Origin: Sphingomonas yabuuchiae
GTDB taxonomy: Bacteria > Pseudomonadota > Alphaproteobacteria > Sphingomonadales > Sphingomonadaceae
Length of the DNA: 64,000 nucleotides
Direction of reading: 5' to 3'
Assembly (NCBI RefSeq): GCF_014199595.1
Contig: NZ_JACHNX010000009.1
Coordinates: 1 to 64,000 of the forward strand
Shown: piece after piece, positions 36,404 to 45,758 of the stretch
Position numbering within the stretch: the first letter of the stretch is position 1
Layout of the letters: each line of letters begins with the position of its first letter
Made by a program: the position numbers and the translations under genes
The notes under the pieces: model-generated
Database searches by the model: none
Told to the model about the DNA's origin: nothing
Seen by the model: only the letters and a program-made list of their open reading frames with translations

Positions 36404-36796
36404 TCAGTCGACCGGGAAGAACTGGCGGATGGTCGGGTCGGCATTGCGGAGCAACAGGCGGAGCCGTTCGGCAGCTTCTGCGGGTTGGTCGCCGGGCAGT
36501 CCGGCCATCGCCCATTCGCCGAATTCGAGGCCGTCGGTCATCCGGTCGTCGAGAATACGGATGTCCGCGTGACGGGGATCGCGCATGATGCGGGACAGCG
36601 TTTCACGCACGCTGTCCGCAGGCCCTTCGAGCAGTTGGCGATATTCGCCGTCGCCGATCCATAACAGGCCGGAGATGCCGTCCATGCCGTTGTTGCGGCG
36701 CGAGGCGGACAGAATGGCCTGGTGGTCGGCGCGTTCGTCATCGCCGACGGCACGGCTGGTGTAGATGACACGGCGAAACGCGCTAACATGGATCAT
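36404..36796 (-). CDS. BLUF domain photoreceptor
   Basis: A 130-residue protein that is a single BLUF domain binding FAD and switching its hydrogen-bond network in blue light. Key residues are Tyr12 (RVIYTSRA), Asn35/Asn36 (SRRNNGMDGISGLLW), Gln54 (GEYRQLLEGP) and the C-terminal DPRHADIRIL strand. The tail of about 40 residues has no effector domain, so it must signal through a partner. The ATG at 36796 begins directly at the domain. It is near the phosphodiesterase, but a link is only positional. Confidence 0.92.
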   Translation of the reverse strand: MIHVSAFRRVIYTSRAVGDDERADHQAILSASRRNNGMDGISGLLWIGDGEYRQLLEGPADSVRETLSRIMRDPRHADIRILDDRMTDGLEFGEWAMAGLPGDQPAEAAERLRLLLRNADPTIRQFFPVD

Positions 36797-36887
36797 ATTT
36801 CGTGCGTAGCGGGCCGAACCGCTTCTGCAAAGCGGCAATAAGCAGGTCAGGGCGCCGGTCGAGCGAACCCGACCGGCGCAATGGGGA

Positions 36888-37988
36888 TCAGACGTTGAAC
36901 CGGAACAACATCACGTCGCCGTCCTGGACGACATATTCCTTGCCCTCCGCACGCAGCTTGCCCGCATCGCGTGCGCCCGCTTCGCCCTTGAAGGCAATAT
37001 AGTCGGGATAGGCGATCGTCTCGGCGCGGATGAAGCCGCGCTCGAAATCGCTATGGATTTCGCCCGCCGCATTCGGGGCCTTGGCGCCGCGATGAACGGT
37101 CCAGGCGCGCGCTTCCTTCGGGCCGACGGTGAAGAAGGTCAGCAGATCGAGCAGCGCATAACCCGCACGAATCACGCGGGCGAGGCCGGTTTCCGACAGG
37201 CCCAGCTCCGAGAGGAACTCGCCGCGATCCTCGGCGGGCATGGTCGCGATCTCGGCCTCGATGGCGGCGGAGACGACGACGGCCTGCGCACCCTCGGCGG
37301 CGGCCTTTTCGAAGACGCGCTGCGAATGGGCATTGCCGTTCGCCGCGTTCGATTCCTCGACATTGCAGACATAGAGGACGGGCTTGGCGGTCAGCAGCTG
37401 CGCCTGCGAAAAGACGCGGGCTTCCTCCTCGTCCTTGGGCACGGTCAGCCGCGCAGGCTTGCCGTCGCGCAGCAGCTCCAGCGTCTGGCCCAGCACCGAG
37501 GCGGCGATCTTGGCTTCCTTGTCGCCCTGCTGACCCTTCTTGATGAAGGCGGGGACGCGCTTTTCCAGGCTTTCCAGGTCGGAGAGCATCAGCTCGGTCT
37601 CGACCGTCTCGGCGTCGGCGATCGGATCGACCTTGCCCTCGACGTGCGTGACGTCACCGTCCTCGAAGCAGCGCAGGACGTGGACGATCGCGTCCACCTC
37701 ACGGATGTTGCCCAGGAACTGGTTGCCCAGGCCCTCGCCCTTGGATGCGCCGCGCACCAGCCCCGCAATGTCGACGAATGCCAGCTGCGTCTCGATGATC
37801 TTGGCCGAGCCGGCGACCTCGGCGAGCTGGTACAGGCGCGGATCGGGCACCGCGACGTTGCCGACATTGGGCTCGATCGTGCAGAACGGATAATTGGCGG
37901 CCTGCGCCGCCGCCGTTTCGGTCAGCGCGTTGAAAAGGGTGGACTTGCCGACATTCGGCAGGCCGACGATGCCGCAGCGGAAACCCAT
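36888..37988 (-). CDS. ychF: Redox-regulated ATPase YchF (Obg family)
   Basis: A 366-residue P-loop protein of the Obg/HflX superfamily, preferring ATP. P-loop [15 protein letters not shown] is at residues 8-22, followed by the switch [19 protein letters not shown] and [11 protein letters not shown], which replaces the usual GTP-specificity NKxD. The C-terminal TGS domain begins [12 protein letters not shown]. It is a universal, non-operonic gene, with repeat A6 upstream. Confidence 0.96.
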   Translation of the reverse strand: MGFRCGIVGLPNVGKSTLFNALTETAAAQAANYPFCTIEPNVGNVAVPDPRLYQLAEVAGSAKIIETQLAFVDIAGLVRGASKGEGLGNQFLGNIREVDAIVHVLRCFEDGDVTHVEGKVDPIADAETVETELMLSDLESLEKRVPAFIKKGQQGDKEAKIAASVLGQTLELLRDGKPARLTVPKDEEEARVFSQAQLLTAKPVLYVCNVEESNAANGNAHSQRVFEKAAAEGAQAVVVSAAIEAEIATMPAEDRGEFLSELGLSETGLARVIRAGYALLDLLTFFTVGPKEARAWTVHRGAKAPNAAGEIHSDFERGFIRAETIAYPDYIAFKGEAGARDAGKLRAEGKEYVVQDGDVMLFRFNV

Positions 37989-38089
37989 GCGTCGCTTATC
38001 CTACAGGAAAGGGGAAAGCGTCCCTCTAGCGAGGATGGGGGAATTTCTCAACCGATGGCTGCGGGGGCGGGGGGCATCTGCCCCAACCT

Positions 38090-38115
38090 CCGTTCAGCCT
38101 GAGCGGAGGCGGGGA
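38090..38115. repeat. Solitary family A arm, copy 6
   Basis: CCGTTCAGCCTGAGCGGAGG is a single, degraded arm with no partner within 100 bp. Confidence 0.45.
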
Positions 38116-38127
38116 ATGCCCGGTCCG

Positions 38128-38322
38128 TCAGGCGGCGCTAACCGCCAGCACGGCGGCATAGCCGAGCAGCATGACGCCCATCGCGCCCGAAAAGCCCATC
38201 AGCACCAGACCCATATAGCGCAGGATCGGCGGATTGGCGCGCTGCGCCTTCTTGTTCCGGCCCAGGCCCGACAGCACGAAGCTGGCCAACATACCAAAGG
38301 TGAAGACAGCGAATTCGAGCAT
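38128..38322 (-). CDS. Small membrane protein, hypothetical
   Basis: A 64-residue protein with two hydrophobic helices (about 4-18 and 35-62) joined by a basic loop with GRNKKAQR. A TTG-started extension to 38373 adds 17 polar residues and contains an internal AAGGAGG, so the true start is unclear. No family was recognised. It is between ychF and the 2OG-oxygenase gene. Confidence 0.55.
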   Translation of the reverse strand: MLEFAVFTFGMLASFVLSGLGRNKKAQRANPPILRYMGLVLMGFSGAMGVMLLGYAAVLAVSAA

Positions 38323-38489
38323 CGAGGACAGGTCCGCAAATAAGGAGGTGCGATCGCCATCCTCCTTACCCAATACAGGTTAACGGCACGATATCGCCGC
38401 GATCAGCCGCCCCATATTGACGACGAGTCGAGGGAACTTTTCGTCTGATCGCGGGTGCGGCGCATGTCGTCGCCCCCGTTCCGGTCGGA

Positions 38490-39092
38490 TCAGCGATAAT
38501 TGAAGCTGACGCTGATCCGTTCACCCTTGGCGCCGTTGGGCACGACCTCATGCCGCAACCAGCTTTCCCAGAGCAGCACCGTGCCCGGTTCGGGCGTGGC
38601 GGTGGCGAAGGTAGCCAGATCGTCCGGCGCATCGGGGCGACGTGGCGGCGCGGCCATCAGCATCGGCAGGCGCGGATCCTCCAGCTTCAGCGCGCCCGAG
38701 CCCTTGGGCATGGCGACATAGAGGGTGCCCGACACCACCGAATGCGGGTGGATATGCGCCGAGTGATGGCCGCCCGGCTTCAGGACATTGACCCACAGGC
38801 TGTCGAGCTTCAGCTTGCGCCCGCCCAGATCGAAGGCACATTCCTCGGCAAAGCGCGCGACATGACGGTCGAGCTTCTTCTTGAGGTCGGCAAACACCGG
38901 ATCGCGGATCGGCAGGTCGTTGAGCGAGGCGTAGCTGGTATAGCCGCGATAGCCATGTTCCTTGCTCCAGCGCCGCCCGGCGCGGTCGTCCTCGGCCAGT
39001 GCCCAGCAGCTTTGTTCGATGTCCGCCAGCAGATCGGTATCGTCCAGCTGGCCCTCATAGAGCAGCGAGGCGAAGAGGCGCCGCACGCTCAT
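38490..39092 (-). CDS. 2OG-Fe(II) oxygenase (TIGR02466-like)
   Basis: A 200-residue dioxygenase of the TIGR02466 family, with a double-stranded beta-helix. The iron-binding region is HHSAHIHPHSVVSGTLYV, and the end has LRHEVVPN with RISVSFNY, which supply the last ligand and the 2-oxoglutarate Arg. These enzymes probably hydroxylate proteins or small molecules. The substrate is unknown. Its ATG overlaps the stop of pth by four bases (ATGA), so it is transcribed after pth. Confidence 0.85.
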   Translation of the reverse strand: MSVRRLFASLLYEGQLDDTDLLADIEQSCWALAEDDRAGRRWSKEHGYRGYTSYASLNDLPIRDPVFADLKKKLDRHVARFAEECAFDLGGRKLKLDSLWVNVLKPGGHHSAHIHPHSVVSGTLYVAMPKGSGALKLEDPRLPMLMAAPPRRPDAPDDLATFATATPEPGTVLLWESWLRHEVVPNGAKGERISVSFNYR

Positions 39093-39664
39093 GCCGCATC
39101 CCCCAGCCGGAGGGCGATATCGTTGACGAAGCGCACATCGTCGCCCTCCGCCAGCCAGTGCGCCTCCGCCGCCAACGCGCCGAGCAGGTCGGACAGCGGC
39201 TCGATCTCGGACTTGGCATAATTGCCCAGCACATGGCCGGTCACGCGGTCCTTGTGTCCCGGATGGCCGATGCCGAGGCGCACGCGGCGAAAGTCCGGCC
39301 CCAGATGCTGGTCGATCGAGCGAAGGCCGTTATGCCCCGCCGTGCCGCCGCCGGTCTTCACCTTGACCCGGAAAGGCGCGATGTCGAGCTCGTCGTGGAA
39401 GACGGTCAGGGCCTCGACGCCCAGCTTGTAGAAGCGCAGCGCGTCGCCGACGCTCCGCCCGCTCTCGTTCATGAAGGTCGCAGGCTTCAGCAGCAGGATC
39501 TTCTGCCCGCCGATCCGGCCTTCCTGGGTCCAGCCCTGGAATTGCTTCTTCACCGGGCCGAAATCATGCACCTCGGCAATGGCGTCCATCGCCATGAAGC
39601 CGACATTGTGGCGGTGCATCGCATATTGCGCGCCCGGATTGCCCAGCCCGGTCCAGACCTGCAT
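39089..39664 (-). CDS. pth: Peptidyl-tRNA hydrolase
   Basis: A 191-residue essential enzyme that releases nascent peptides from tRNA. Asn9 and His19 lie in LGNPGAQYAMHRHNVGF, the catalytic region, and the family segment TFMNESGRSV follows. GHNGLRSIDQHLG supplies the tRNA clamp. The ATG at 39664 has GAGGA seven bases upstream, so the longer GTG frame at 39682 is rejected. Coupled by a four-base overlap to the 2OG-oxygenase gene. Confidence 0.96.
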   Translation of the reverse strand: MQVWTGLGNPGAQYAMHRHNVGFMAMDAIAEVHDFGPVKKQFQGWTQEGRIGGQKILLLKPATFMNESGRSVGDALRFYKLGVEALTVFHDELDIAPFRVKVKTGGGTAGHNGLRSIDQHLGPDFRRVRLGIGHPGHKDRVTGHVLGNYAKSEIEPLSDLLGALAAEAHWLAEGDDVRFVNDIALRLGDAA

Positions 39665-39728
39665 GTCCCATTCCTCATTCACGTTACGGATGAGGCCCCT
39701 AGCATCGGGTGTCGGGACGCCAAAGCTG

Positions 39729-40706
39729 CTATTCGGGCCCCGGCCCCGTCAGCCGGTCGATCGCGCGCTCGGTCATGTGACGATAGACGCCGTCCGAATA
39801 GCGGTGCGTGCCGACGAAATGGACCAGTCGCTCATCGCCGGTGACCGGTGTGCGCCAGTAGTTGTAATAGCGGCTATAGGGCAGGGTGAGGGTGCCGGGC
39901 TCGTTGGAGAGCAGGAAGTTCGACGTCACCTGTTCGCTGCCCCATTCGGCCCAGGTCGCGGTGCCGACCAGATTCTCGGCCCTGCGCGAAAAGGTCGCCG
40001 CTGCTTTGCGGTCGCTGGGTCCACCGCGAGCGAAGCCCGCAAATCCCGACGACGCCCGGACGTAGGAATGGCATTCCGCCTCGGGATAGGCGGCATAACG
40101 GGATTCGATCAGCGCCTGCATGTGCGCCGGAGCCGACACCGGGCCGTCGGGATATTTGCGTCGGACGAACTCCGGCAGCGTCTGGATGCCCAAGGCCTGG
40201 CTGTCGGGGCCGCCCAACAGCATGAAGCCCCGATTTCCGGTGATCGCCGCGCGAACCTCGGGCACGTCGCCCAGCGTCACGGTGTCAGAATCCAGCTGGA
40301 CGACATAGTGATCGGCGCGCAGGTCGAGCAGTACCAGCAATCTTTCCCAGGTGCCGCCGCGCGGACACGCGCCGGTATCGATCTCCGCGATCGGAATTAT
40401 CCGGGGCGTGCCGCAATGCCGTGCCAGGGTGCGCCGGTCCGCCTCCGTCAGGCTGCCGTCGTCGATCAGGACGATCCGGCCCATGGCCAGTTGCTGGTGG
40501 AAGGATTTGACCGCGACCAGATAGGGGATCAGCGTACGGGTGCCGATCATCGACAGGATGATCACACCATCGTCGCGGGGGATGATCGGCGGCGTCGCCA
40601 GGATCCGCCGCGCGACATGCAGGTGAAGGTGCATCCGCGCCCGGCGCATTGTCCGGTCAAAGACCTTGCATAAAAGCCGGTGGGGACGGGCGGACGACGT
40701 CATCAT
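39729..40706 (-). CDS. Orphan glycosyltransferase-like protein
   Basis: A 325-residue protein with a GT-A-like layout: VIILSMIGTRTLIPYLVAVKS, then GRIVLIDDGSLTEADRRTL and a DSD motif (Asp139-Ser-Asp141, HYVVQLDSDTVTLGD), which could bind a metal and nucleotide sugar. The C-terminal half has several aromatic motifs (YYNYWRTPVTGDERLVHFVGTHRY). No family was named. There is no signal peptide, and the basic start is not a membrane anchor. It is flanked by pth and radC, so its neighbours give no hint. Confidence 0.65.
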   Translation of the reverse strand: MMTSSARPHRLLCKVFDRTMRRARMHLHLHVARRILATPPIIPRDDGVIILSMIGTRTLIPYLVAVKSFHQQLAMGRIVLIDDGSLTEADRRTLARHCGTPRIIPIAEIDTGACPRGGTWERLLVLLDLRADHYVVQLDSDTVTLGDVPEVRAAITGNRGFMLLGGPDSQALGIQTLPEFVRRKYPDGPVSAPAHMQALIESRYAAYPEAECHSYVRASSGFAGFARGGPSDRKAAATFSRRAENLVGTATWAEWGSEQVTSNFLLSNEPGTLTLPYSRYYNYWRTPVTGDERLVHFVGTHRYSDGVYRHMTERAIDRLTGPGPE

Positions 40707-40787
40707 AAGGGGATGCGGCAGCGCGGCGGCGATGACAAGCCAGTCACGCCCCCCGCCTGGTCATAATGATACGCTTCGACGGCGACG

Positions 40788-41477
40788 TCAGATCAGCCCC
40801 TGTGCCCGCAGGCTGACATGCCCCGAGGTGCCGATGATGATATGGTCATGCACCGTGATGCCCAGCCTCTTCCCCGCCTCTGCAATGGCGCGGGTCACGT
40901 CGATATCGGCGCGGCTGGGGGAAGGGTCGCCGCTGGGGTGGTTGTGGACCAGGATCAGCGCGGCCGAACCGAAGTCGATGGCGCGCCGGATCACCTCGCG
41001 GACATAGACGGGCGCCTGGTCGATCGAACCCTGTCCCATCAATTCGTCGCGGATCAGCATGTTGCGGGTGTTCAGATGCAGCACCCGTACCCGCTCGACC
41101 CCGTGATGCGCCATGTCGGCGTGCAGATAATCGAGCAGCGCCTGCCAGTTGGACAGGACCGGGCGCTTCATCGCCTCCGCCTGGACCAGCCGCAGCGCGC
41201 AGGCCTGGGCGATCTTGATCGTCGCCGCCGCCGTCTCGCCTATGCCGTCGACCCGCTGGAGCGCGATGGGGTCGGCGGTCAGGACGCCGCCGATGTCGTG
41301 GAACTCGCGCAGCAGCGCCTTGGCCATCGGCTTGGTATCGCGGCGCGGAATGGCGGTCATCAAGAGATATTCGATCAGTTCATGATCGAGCAATCCGCCA
41401 CCGCCCAGCAATCGGTCGCGCAGCCGCGCGCGGTGTCCGGCATGATCGTTCGCCTCGATTTCGCTGGTATCGCGCAT
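40788..41477 (-). CDS. radC: RadC family JAB-domain protein
   Basis: A 229-residue protein with an N-terminal helix-hairpin-helix (IALQRVDGIGETAAATI) and a C-terminal JAB/MPN domain with the metal site His178-x-His180 and Asp191 (HNHPSGDPSPSRAD). RadC was named as a DNA repair factor, but its real role is unsettled. The ATG at 41477 was chosen because GGGGGACGGGAC precedes it and the N-terminus fits. Earlier starts at 41504 and 41615 add an Arg-rich shadow. Divergent from ydbH. Confidence 0.87.
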   Translation of the reverse strand: MRDTSEIEANDHAGHRARLRDRLLGGGGLLDHELIEYLLMTAIPRRDTKPMAKALLREFHDIGGVLTADPIALQRVDGIGETAAATIKIAQACALRLVQAEAMKRPVLSNWQALLDYLHADMAHHGVERVRVLHLNTRNMLIRDELMGQGSIDQAPVYVREVIRRAIDFGSAALILVHNHPSGDPSPSRADIDVTRAIAEAGKRLGITVHDHIIIGTSGHVSLRAQGLI

Positions 41478-41602
41478 GTCCCGTCCCCCGTGGCGGAGCA
41501 TCATAAGGCGAGCAGCGGGAACTGTCGCCGGGCTTCGCGCGATTGCGTGGCGCGGGGTCCGGTGTTTATGACGTGGGTCAAGAATAAGGGAGTGGCATCG
41601 GG

Positions 41603-44600
41603 GTGGAGGGCGCAAGCGAGGAGAGCGAGACGCGCGTGACCCCGGTCGCGAGCCCCGCCCGCCGTTTCCGTCGCCTTCAGCTGACCCTGATCGCCGTCGC
41701 GCTGGTCATCCTGGCCGCGTTGATCGCGCTGTGGATCGAACGCAAGCCGCTGGCGGGGCAGGTGCTGGACCGCGAACTGGCAAGGCGCGGCGTGCCGGCG
41801 CGCTACAGGATTTCCGATCTGGGTTTCGGTCGCCAGCGGCTGACCAACGTCGTGCTGGGCGACCCGCAGCGCCCCGACCTCGTCGCCGACTGGCTGGAGA
41901 CGCGGACCCGCATGACCCTGTCGGGACCGATCGTGACGGGCGTGCGCGCCGGGCGGGTCCGCCTGCGCGGGCGGTTGATCGACGGACGGATCAGCCTGGG
42001 AACGCTTGATAAGCTGATGGGGCCGCCCGACACATCGGGCAAGCCGTTCCAGCTGCCTAAGCTCGACGTGGCGGTGCAGAATGGCGGCATCCGGCTCGAA
42101 ACGCCGCAGGGGGGCGTCGGCCTGAGCCTCTCGGGGCAGGGGGTGCTGAGCGACGGCTTTACCGGGCGGCTGGCGGCGGTCGCGCCCAGGCTCGTGATGG
42201 GCGATTGCGTCGCCACCGGGCTGGCTGCCCCCCTGCGTGTCCGGGTGGTGCGCGAACAACCGACGCTGACCGGGCCGCTGCAAATCGGCAATCTGCGCTG
42301 TGGCGAGGTAGCGGTCGCCGATCTGGCGGCGCGGGTCGATGTGACCTTCGGCGCGGCGCTCGATCGCTGGCAGGGGCGCGCTTCGCTCGGCAGCGGAGCG
42401 ATCCGCCATCCGGTCCTGGCCGCCGCCGCGATCGATGGACAGATCGACTTTTCCGGCACACCCAAGGGTACGCAAGGGCGCATGGAAGTCGCCGCGCGCA
42501 ACGTCGTCGCCCGCGTCGGTCGCGCCGAGCGGGCGATGGTCGCGGGTCGCTATCTGATCGGCGCCGCCACCCGCTTCGATGGACAGGCGCAACTGGGCGG
42601 TGCGCAGGCGTCGGCCGCCGCGCTGGCCCCCGTCTTGAAGGCGGGCGAGGCGGCGGCGGGCACGCCGGTCGGGCCGGTGCTGCGCGCCATGACCCAGGCG
42701 GTCGGACGGGCAGGGCGTCGCTTCGCCGCCGATATGGCGCTGGCGATCGACAGCGACCGGGGGCCACGCGGGCCGGGCTTCGCGGTGCGCGTGCCGCGCC
42801 TGACGGTCGCGTCGGCCAGCGGCGGGCGGCTCGCCTTCGCGGGCGGCTATGGCCTCGCCTATGATGCGCGGGGGCTGCGGATCGATACGCGGGCGGCGAT
42901 GGGCGGCGGTGGTCTGCCGAGCCTGCGGGCGACGCTGCAGCAGGATGGACCGAAACAGCCGATGCGCGGCACCGCCGAGCTGGCGCGTTACGAGGCAGGC
43001 GGGGCGGCCCTGGCCTTCGACCGGATGGTGTTCCGCTCCGCCGTCAATGGCGAAACCCAGGTGACGACCCGTGTCGCGCTGTCCGGGCCGATCAGCGGCG
43101 GGCGGATCGACGGGCTGGTCCTGCCCATCGCCGCGCGCTGGGACGGCGGGCGGCGGTTGCTGATCAATCCGGACTGCCAGCCGCTGGCGATCGACCGGCT
43201 GGCGCTGTCGGGGCTGAGGCTGGCGAAGGTGGCCACGCGGCTGTGTCCGCTGGACGGCGCGCTCGTCCGGCTTGACGGCACGCGCCTGAGCGGTGGTGCG
43301 CAGCTGGGGGCGACCAGGCTGGTCGGGCAGATCGGCAGCAGCCCGCTGACCCTGGCGGCGGCGACCACCCGCTTTGCGCTGGCCGACCGCAGCTTCACGC
43401 TGACCGGCGTGCAGACCGTCATCGGCCGCCCCGAATCGCCGACCCGGATCGACGCAGCCGAATTGAACGGCCGGATCACGTCGGAAGGCCTTGCGGGCCA
43501 GTTCACCGGCGGCGCGGGGCAGGTGGGGCAGGTGCCGCTACTGCTGGGCGAGGCTGGCGGCGACTGGCGGCTGGCGGGCGGCGTGCTGACGCTGAACGGC
43601 GCGCTTCAGGTGCGCGACGCACGGGCCGATTCGCCGCGCTTCCTGCCCATGGCGGCGCGTGACGTCACGCTGACGCTGGCGGGCAGCCGGATCGACGCCA
43701 GGGGCACGTTGTTCGAGCCGACCAAGTCGGTGAAGGTCGCCGACGTCGCCATCACCCATGCGCTCGACAAGGGCGCGGGCGCGGCGGACCTGAGCGTGCC
43801 GGGCATCACCTTCACCAAGGACTTCCAGCCCGAATTGCTGACCCCGGTGACGAAAGGCGTGATCGAGGATGTGCGCGGGCCGATCAACGGGCGCGGGCGT
43901 ATCGTCTGGGATGCGAACGGCGTGCGGTCGACCGGGCGATTCGGCACCGACGGGATCGACCTGGCCGCCGCGCTCGGCCCGGTCAGCGGCATCGCAGGCA
44001 CGATCGACTTCACCGACCTGCTGGCGCTGGAAAGCGCACCGGGACAGGTGGCGACCGTCAAGACGATCAATCCGGGCATTCAGGTGACGAACGGCGTCAT
44101 CCGCTATCAGACCCTGTCGGGCGCGCGGGTGAGGGTGGAGAGCGGCCGCTGGCCGTTCGCGGGCGGCATGCTGACGCTGGACCCGACGCTGCTCGACTTC
44201 TCGCAGCCGGTCGAACGTCGCATGACCTTTCATGTCGAGGGGGCGGCGGCGGACCAGTTCCTGCTCCAGTTCGACTTCAAGAATCTGAATGCCACCGGCG
44301 TCTTCGACGGCACCCTGCCGATGATCTTCGACGAGCGGGGCGGGCGGATCGAGGGCGGTCGGCTGGCCGTGCGCGCCGGCGGCGGCAGCATCGCCTATCT
44401 CGGCGAATTGAGTCAGAAGGATCTGGGCGTCTGGGGCAATCTGGCGTTCGGGGCGTTGCGCTCGCTCAACTATCGGTCCTTGCGGATCGACATGAACGGG
44501 CCGCTGGCGGGCGAGATGGTGACCGATGTGCGCTTCGCCGGGATCAGCCAGGGCACGGGCGCCAAGTCCAACTTCATCATCCGGCGGCTCCAGCGCCTGC

Positions 44601-44794
44601 CCTTCATCTTCAACGTGCGGATCAAGGCGCCCTTTCGCGGGCTGCTCGATTCGGCGCAGTCCTTCTACGATCCGCGCCGTCTGATCCAGCGCAACCTGCC
44701 CGCGCTGCTGGAAGAACAGAACAAGCGCGCCGCGCCGCCTGCGAATCCCGCCGCCACCTCCATTCAGCCATCCGCAAGCGAGACCGTGCCATGA
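41603..44794 (+). CDS. ydbH: YdbH-type intermembrane phospholipid transport protein
   Basis: A 1063-residue AsmA-like protein expected to bridge the inner and outer membranes, with a membrane anchor at about 26-44 (LTLIAVALVILAALIALWI) and a long repeated beta-strand region in the periplasm. Its C-terminal part is typical of YdbH (GGRIEGGRLAVRAGGGSIAYLG and YRSLRIDMNGPLAGEM). The start is GTG at 41603. Its last four bases overlap ynbE. In E. coli YdbH, YnbE and YdbL act together in phospholipid transport with TamB and YhdP, so the same is inferred here. Confidence 0.88.
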   Translation: MEGASEESETRVTPVASPARRFRRLQLTLIAVALVILAALIALWIERKPLAGQVLDRELARRGVPARYRISDLGFGRQRLTNVVLGDPQRPDLVADWLETRTRMTLSGPIVTGVRAGRVRLRGRLIDGRISLGTLDKLMGPPDTSGKPFQLPKLDVAVQNGGIRLETPQGGVGLSLSGQGVLSDGFTGRLAAVAPRLVMGDCVATGLAAPLRVRVVREQPTLTGPLQIGNLRCGEVAVADLAARVDVTFGAALDRWQGRASLGSGAIRHPVLAAAAIDGQIDFSGTPKGTQGRMEVAARNVVARVGRAERAMVAGRYLIGAATRFDGQAQLGGAQASAAALAPVLKAGEAAAGTPVGPVLRAMTQAVGRAGRRFAADMALAIDSDRGPRGPGFAVRVPRLTVASASGGRLAFAGGYGLAYDARGLRIDTRAAMGGGGLPSLRATLQQDGPKQPMRGTAELARYEAGGAALAFDRMVFRSAVNGETQVTTRVALSGPISGGRIDGLVLPIAARWDGGRRLLINPDCQPLAIDRLALSGLRLAKVATRLCPLDGALVRLDGTRLSGGAQLGATRLVGQIGSSPLTLAAATTRFALADRSFTLTGVQTVIGRPESPTRIDAAELNGRITSEGLAGQFTGGAGQVGQVPLLLGEAGGDWRLAGGVLTLNGALQVRDARADSPRFLPMAARDVTLTLAGSRIDARGTLFEPTKSVKVADVAITHALDKGAGAADLSVPGITFTKDFQPELLTPVTKGVIEDVRGPINGRGRIVWDANGVRSTGRFGTDGIDLAAALGPVSGIAGTIDFTDLLALESAPGQVATVKTINPGIQVTNGVIRYQTLSGARVRVESGRWPFAGGMLTLDPTLLDFSQPVERRMTFHVEGAAADQFLLQFDFKNLNATGVFDGTLPMIFDERGGRIEGGRLAVRAGGGSIAYLGELSQKDLGVWGNLAFGALRSLNYRSLRIDMNGPLAGEMVTDVRFAGISQGTGAKSNFIIRRLQRLPFIFNVRIKAPFRGLLDSAQSFYDPRRLIQRNLPALLEEQNKRAAPPANPAATSIQPSASETVP

Positions 44795-45012
44795 CCGTAA
44801 CAGGATTGAAAACGCTGGGAAGGATGCCGATCTTGGATGCGACACGATGGATGCCGGTCGCGCTGACCCTGCTGAGCGGAGGATGCGTCAATATCTCCGC
44901 GCCGGAGAAGCCGATCGAGATCAATCTGAACATCAATGTGACGCAGGAAGTGGTATATCGCCTGGATGGCGAGGCCAAATCGCTGATCCAGCAAAATCCG
45001 GGGATATTCTAA
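44791..45012 (+). CDS. ynbE: YnbE family lipoprotein
   Basis: A 73-residue lipoprotein. After a longer-than-usual leader (about 31 residues) a lipobox LSGGC is followed by VNISAPEKPIEINLNINVTQEVVYRL, the conserved YnbE segment. It probably caps the YdbH bridge at the outer membrane. It overlaps ydbH by four bases and is followed by ydbL after 2 bp, so all three are coupled. A start at 44824 (ATG, MPILDATR) is also possible and gives a shorter leader. Confidence 0.88.
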   Translation: MTVTGLKTLGRMPILDATRWMPVALTLLSGGCVNISAPEKPIEINLNINVTQEVVYRLDGEAKSLIQQNPGIF

Positions 45013-45014
45013 TC

Positions 45015-45395
45015 ATGAAGGCAAAGACGGTGATCCTGGCGCTCGGCGCGGTGGCGCTGCTGGGCGTATCGGGCATGGCGATGGCGCAGCGCGACCCGGC
45101 CTATGCCGCCGCGCGCGCCGAGGGTCTCGTAGGCGAACAGCCCGATGGCTATCTGGGCATCGTCGGCAGTGCGACGCCCGCGCTGCGCACGTTGGTCAAC
45201 AGCATCAACATCCAGCGCAAGGCGGCCTATACCCAAAAGGCCCAGGCCAGCGGCGCGACCGTCGAGCAGATGGCCTTCACCAGCGGCTGCAACCTGATCG
45301 CGCAGACGGCCAGCGGCGAGAAGTACAAGACACCCGAGGGCGTGTGGAAGACCCGCACCGGCGCCGCACCGGAACGCGCGCCCGCCTGCGTGTAA
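45015..45395 (+). CDS. ydbL: YdbL family DUF1318 protein
   Basis: A 126-residue periplasmic protein with a signal peptide (1-24, GMAMAQ) and a DUF1318 domain: DPAYAAARAEGLVGEQPDGYLG, then RTLVNSINIQRKAAYTQKA. It is the third gene of ydbH-ynbE-ydbL and is thought to help YdbH-YnbE assemble. The C-terminus (about 95-126) has two Cys in SGCNL and APACV, which may pair. Repeat B5 follows and separates it from the F0 operon. Confidence 0.87.
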   Translation: MKAKTVILALGAVALLGVSGMAMAQRDPAYAAARAEGLVGEQPDGYLGIVGSATPALRTLVNSINIQRKAAYTQKAQASGATVEQMAFTSGCNLIAQTASGEKYKTPEGVWKTRTGAAPERAPACV

Positions 45396-45758
45396 TTCCT
45401 TCTAACTCCCCTCCCGCAGGCGGGAGGGGCTGGGGGGAGGGGGCTTCGGCGGTGATGGAGCGAGCGGTTTTGAGGCGCGCCCAGTCCCTCCAACCGACAT
45501 CTTTTCCTTCATGGACAGCGCCAGCCCTCCCCCGCCCCCTCCCGCCTGCGGGAGGGGAGAAGAAGGGGGGAGAGTAAAGACGGCGGGGCACCATCCTGTC
45601 ACTCCCCGGCAACAATGCTTAACACATCTGTCACAAGCCCACCCCCAGGCGGTTGACTTGGGGGGAGGGGCTTTCTAAACGGGCCTCGCCTTGGCGGGGT
45701 CGCTCGCCGTTCGCGCGCATTCTCCCCTTCGGTGACGAAATCAGGTGAGGGTGGCTGC
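45396..45758. other. Gap before the F0 operon
   Basis: Apart from repeat B5, this 363-bp stretch has GC-rich half-palindromes (CCACCCCCAGGCGGTTGACT at about 45640) but no gene. The atpI promoter should lie in its last 150 bp, where TTGACT at 45653 is the best -35 candidate. No clear -10 was seen. Confidence 0.4.
45406..45560. repeat. Palindromic repeat, family B variant, copy 5
   Basis: Outer arms CCCTCCCGCAGGCGGGAGGG and CCCTCCCGCCTGCGGGAGGG enclose ctggggggagggggc and its near complement; a diverged copy with its own inner sequence. Confidence 0.65.

Noticed and set aside
38374..38489. GGAAC at about 38433 as an EcfG stress promoter
   Set aside because: The expected CGTT at 16-17 bp spacing is absent.
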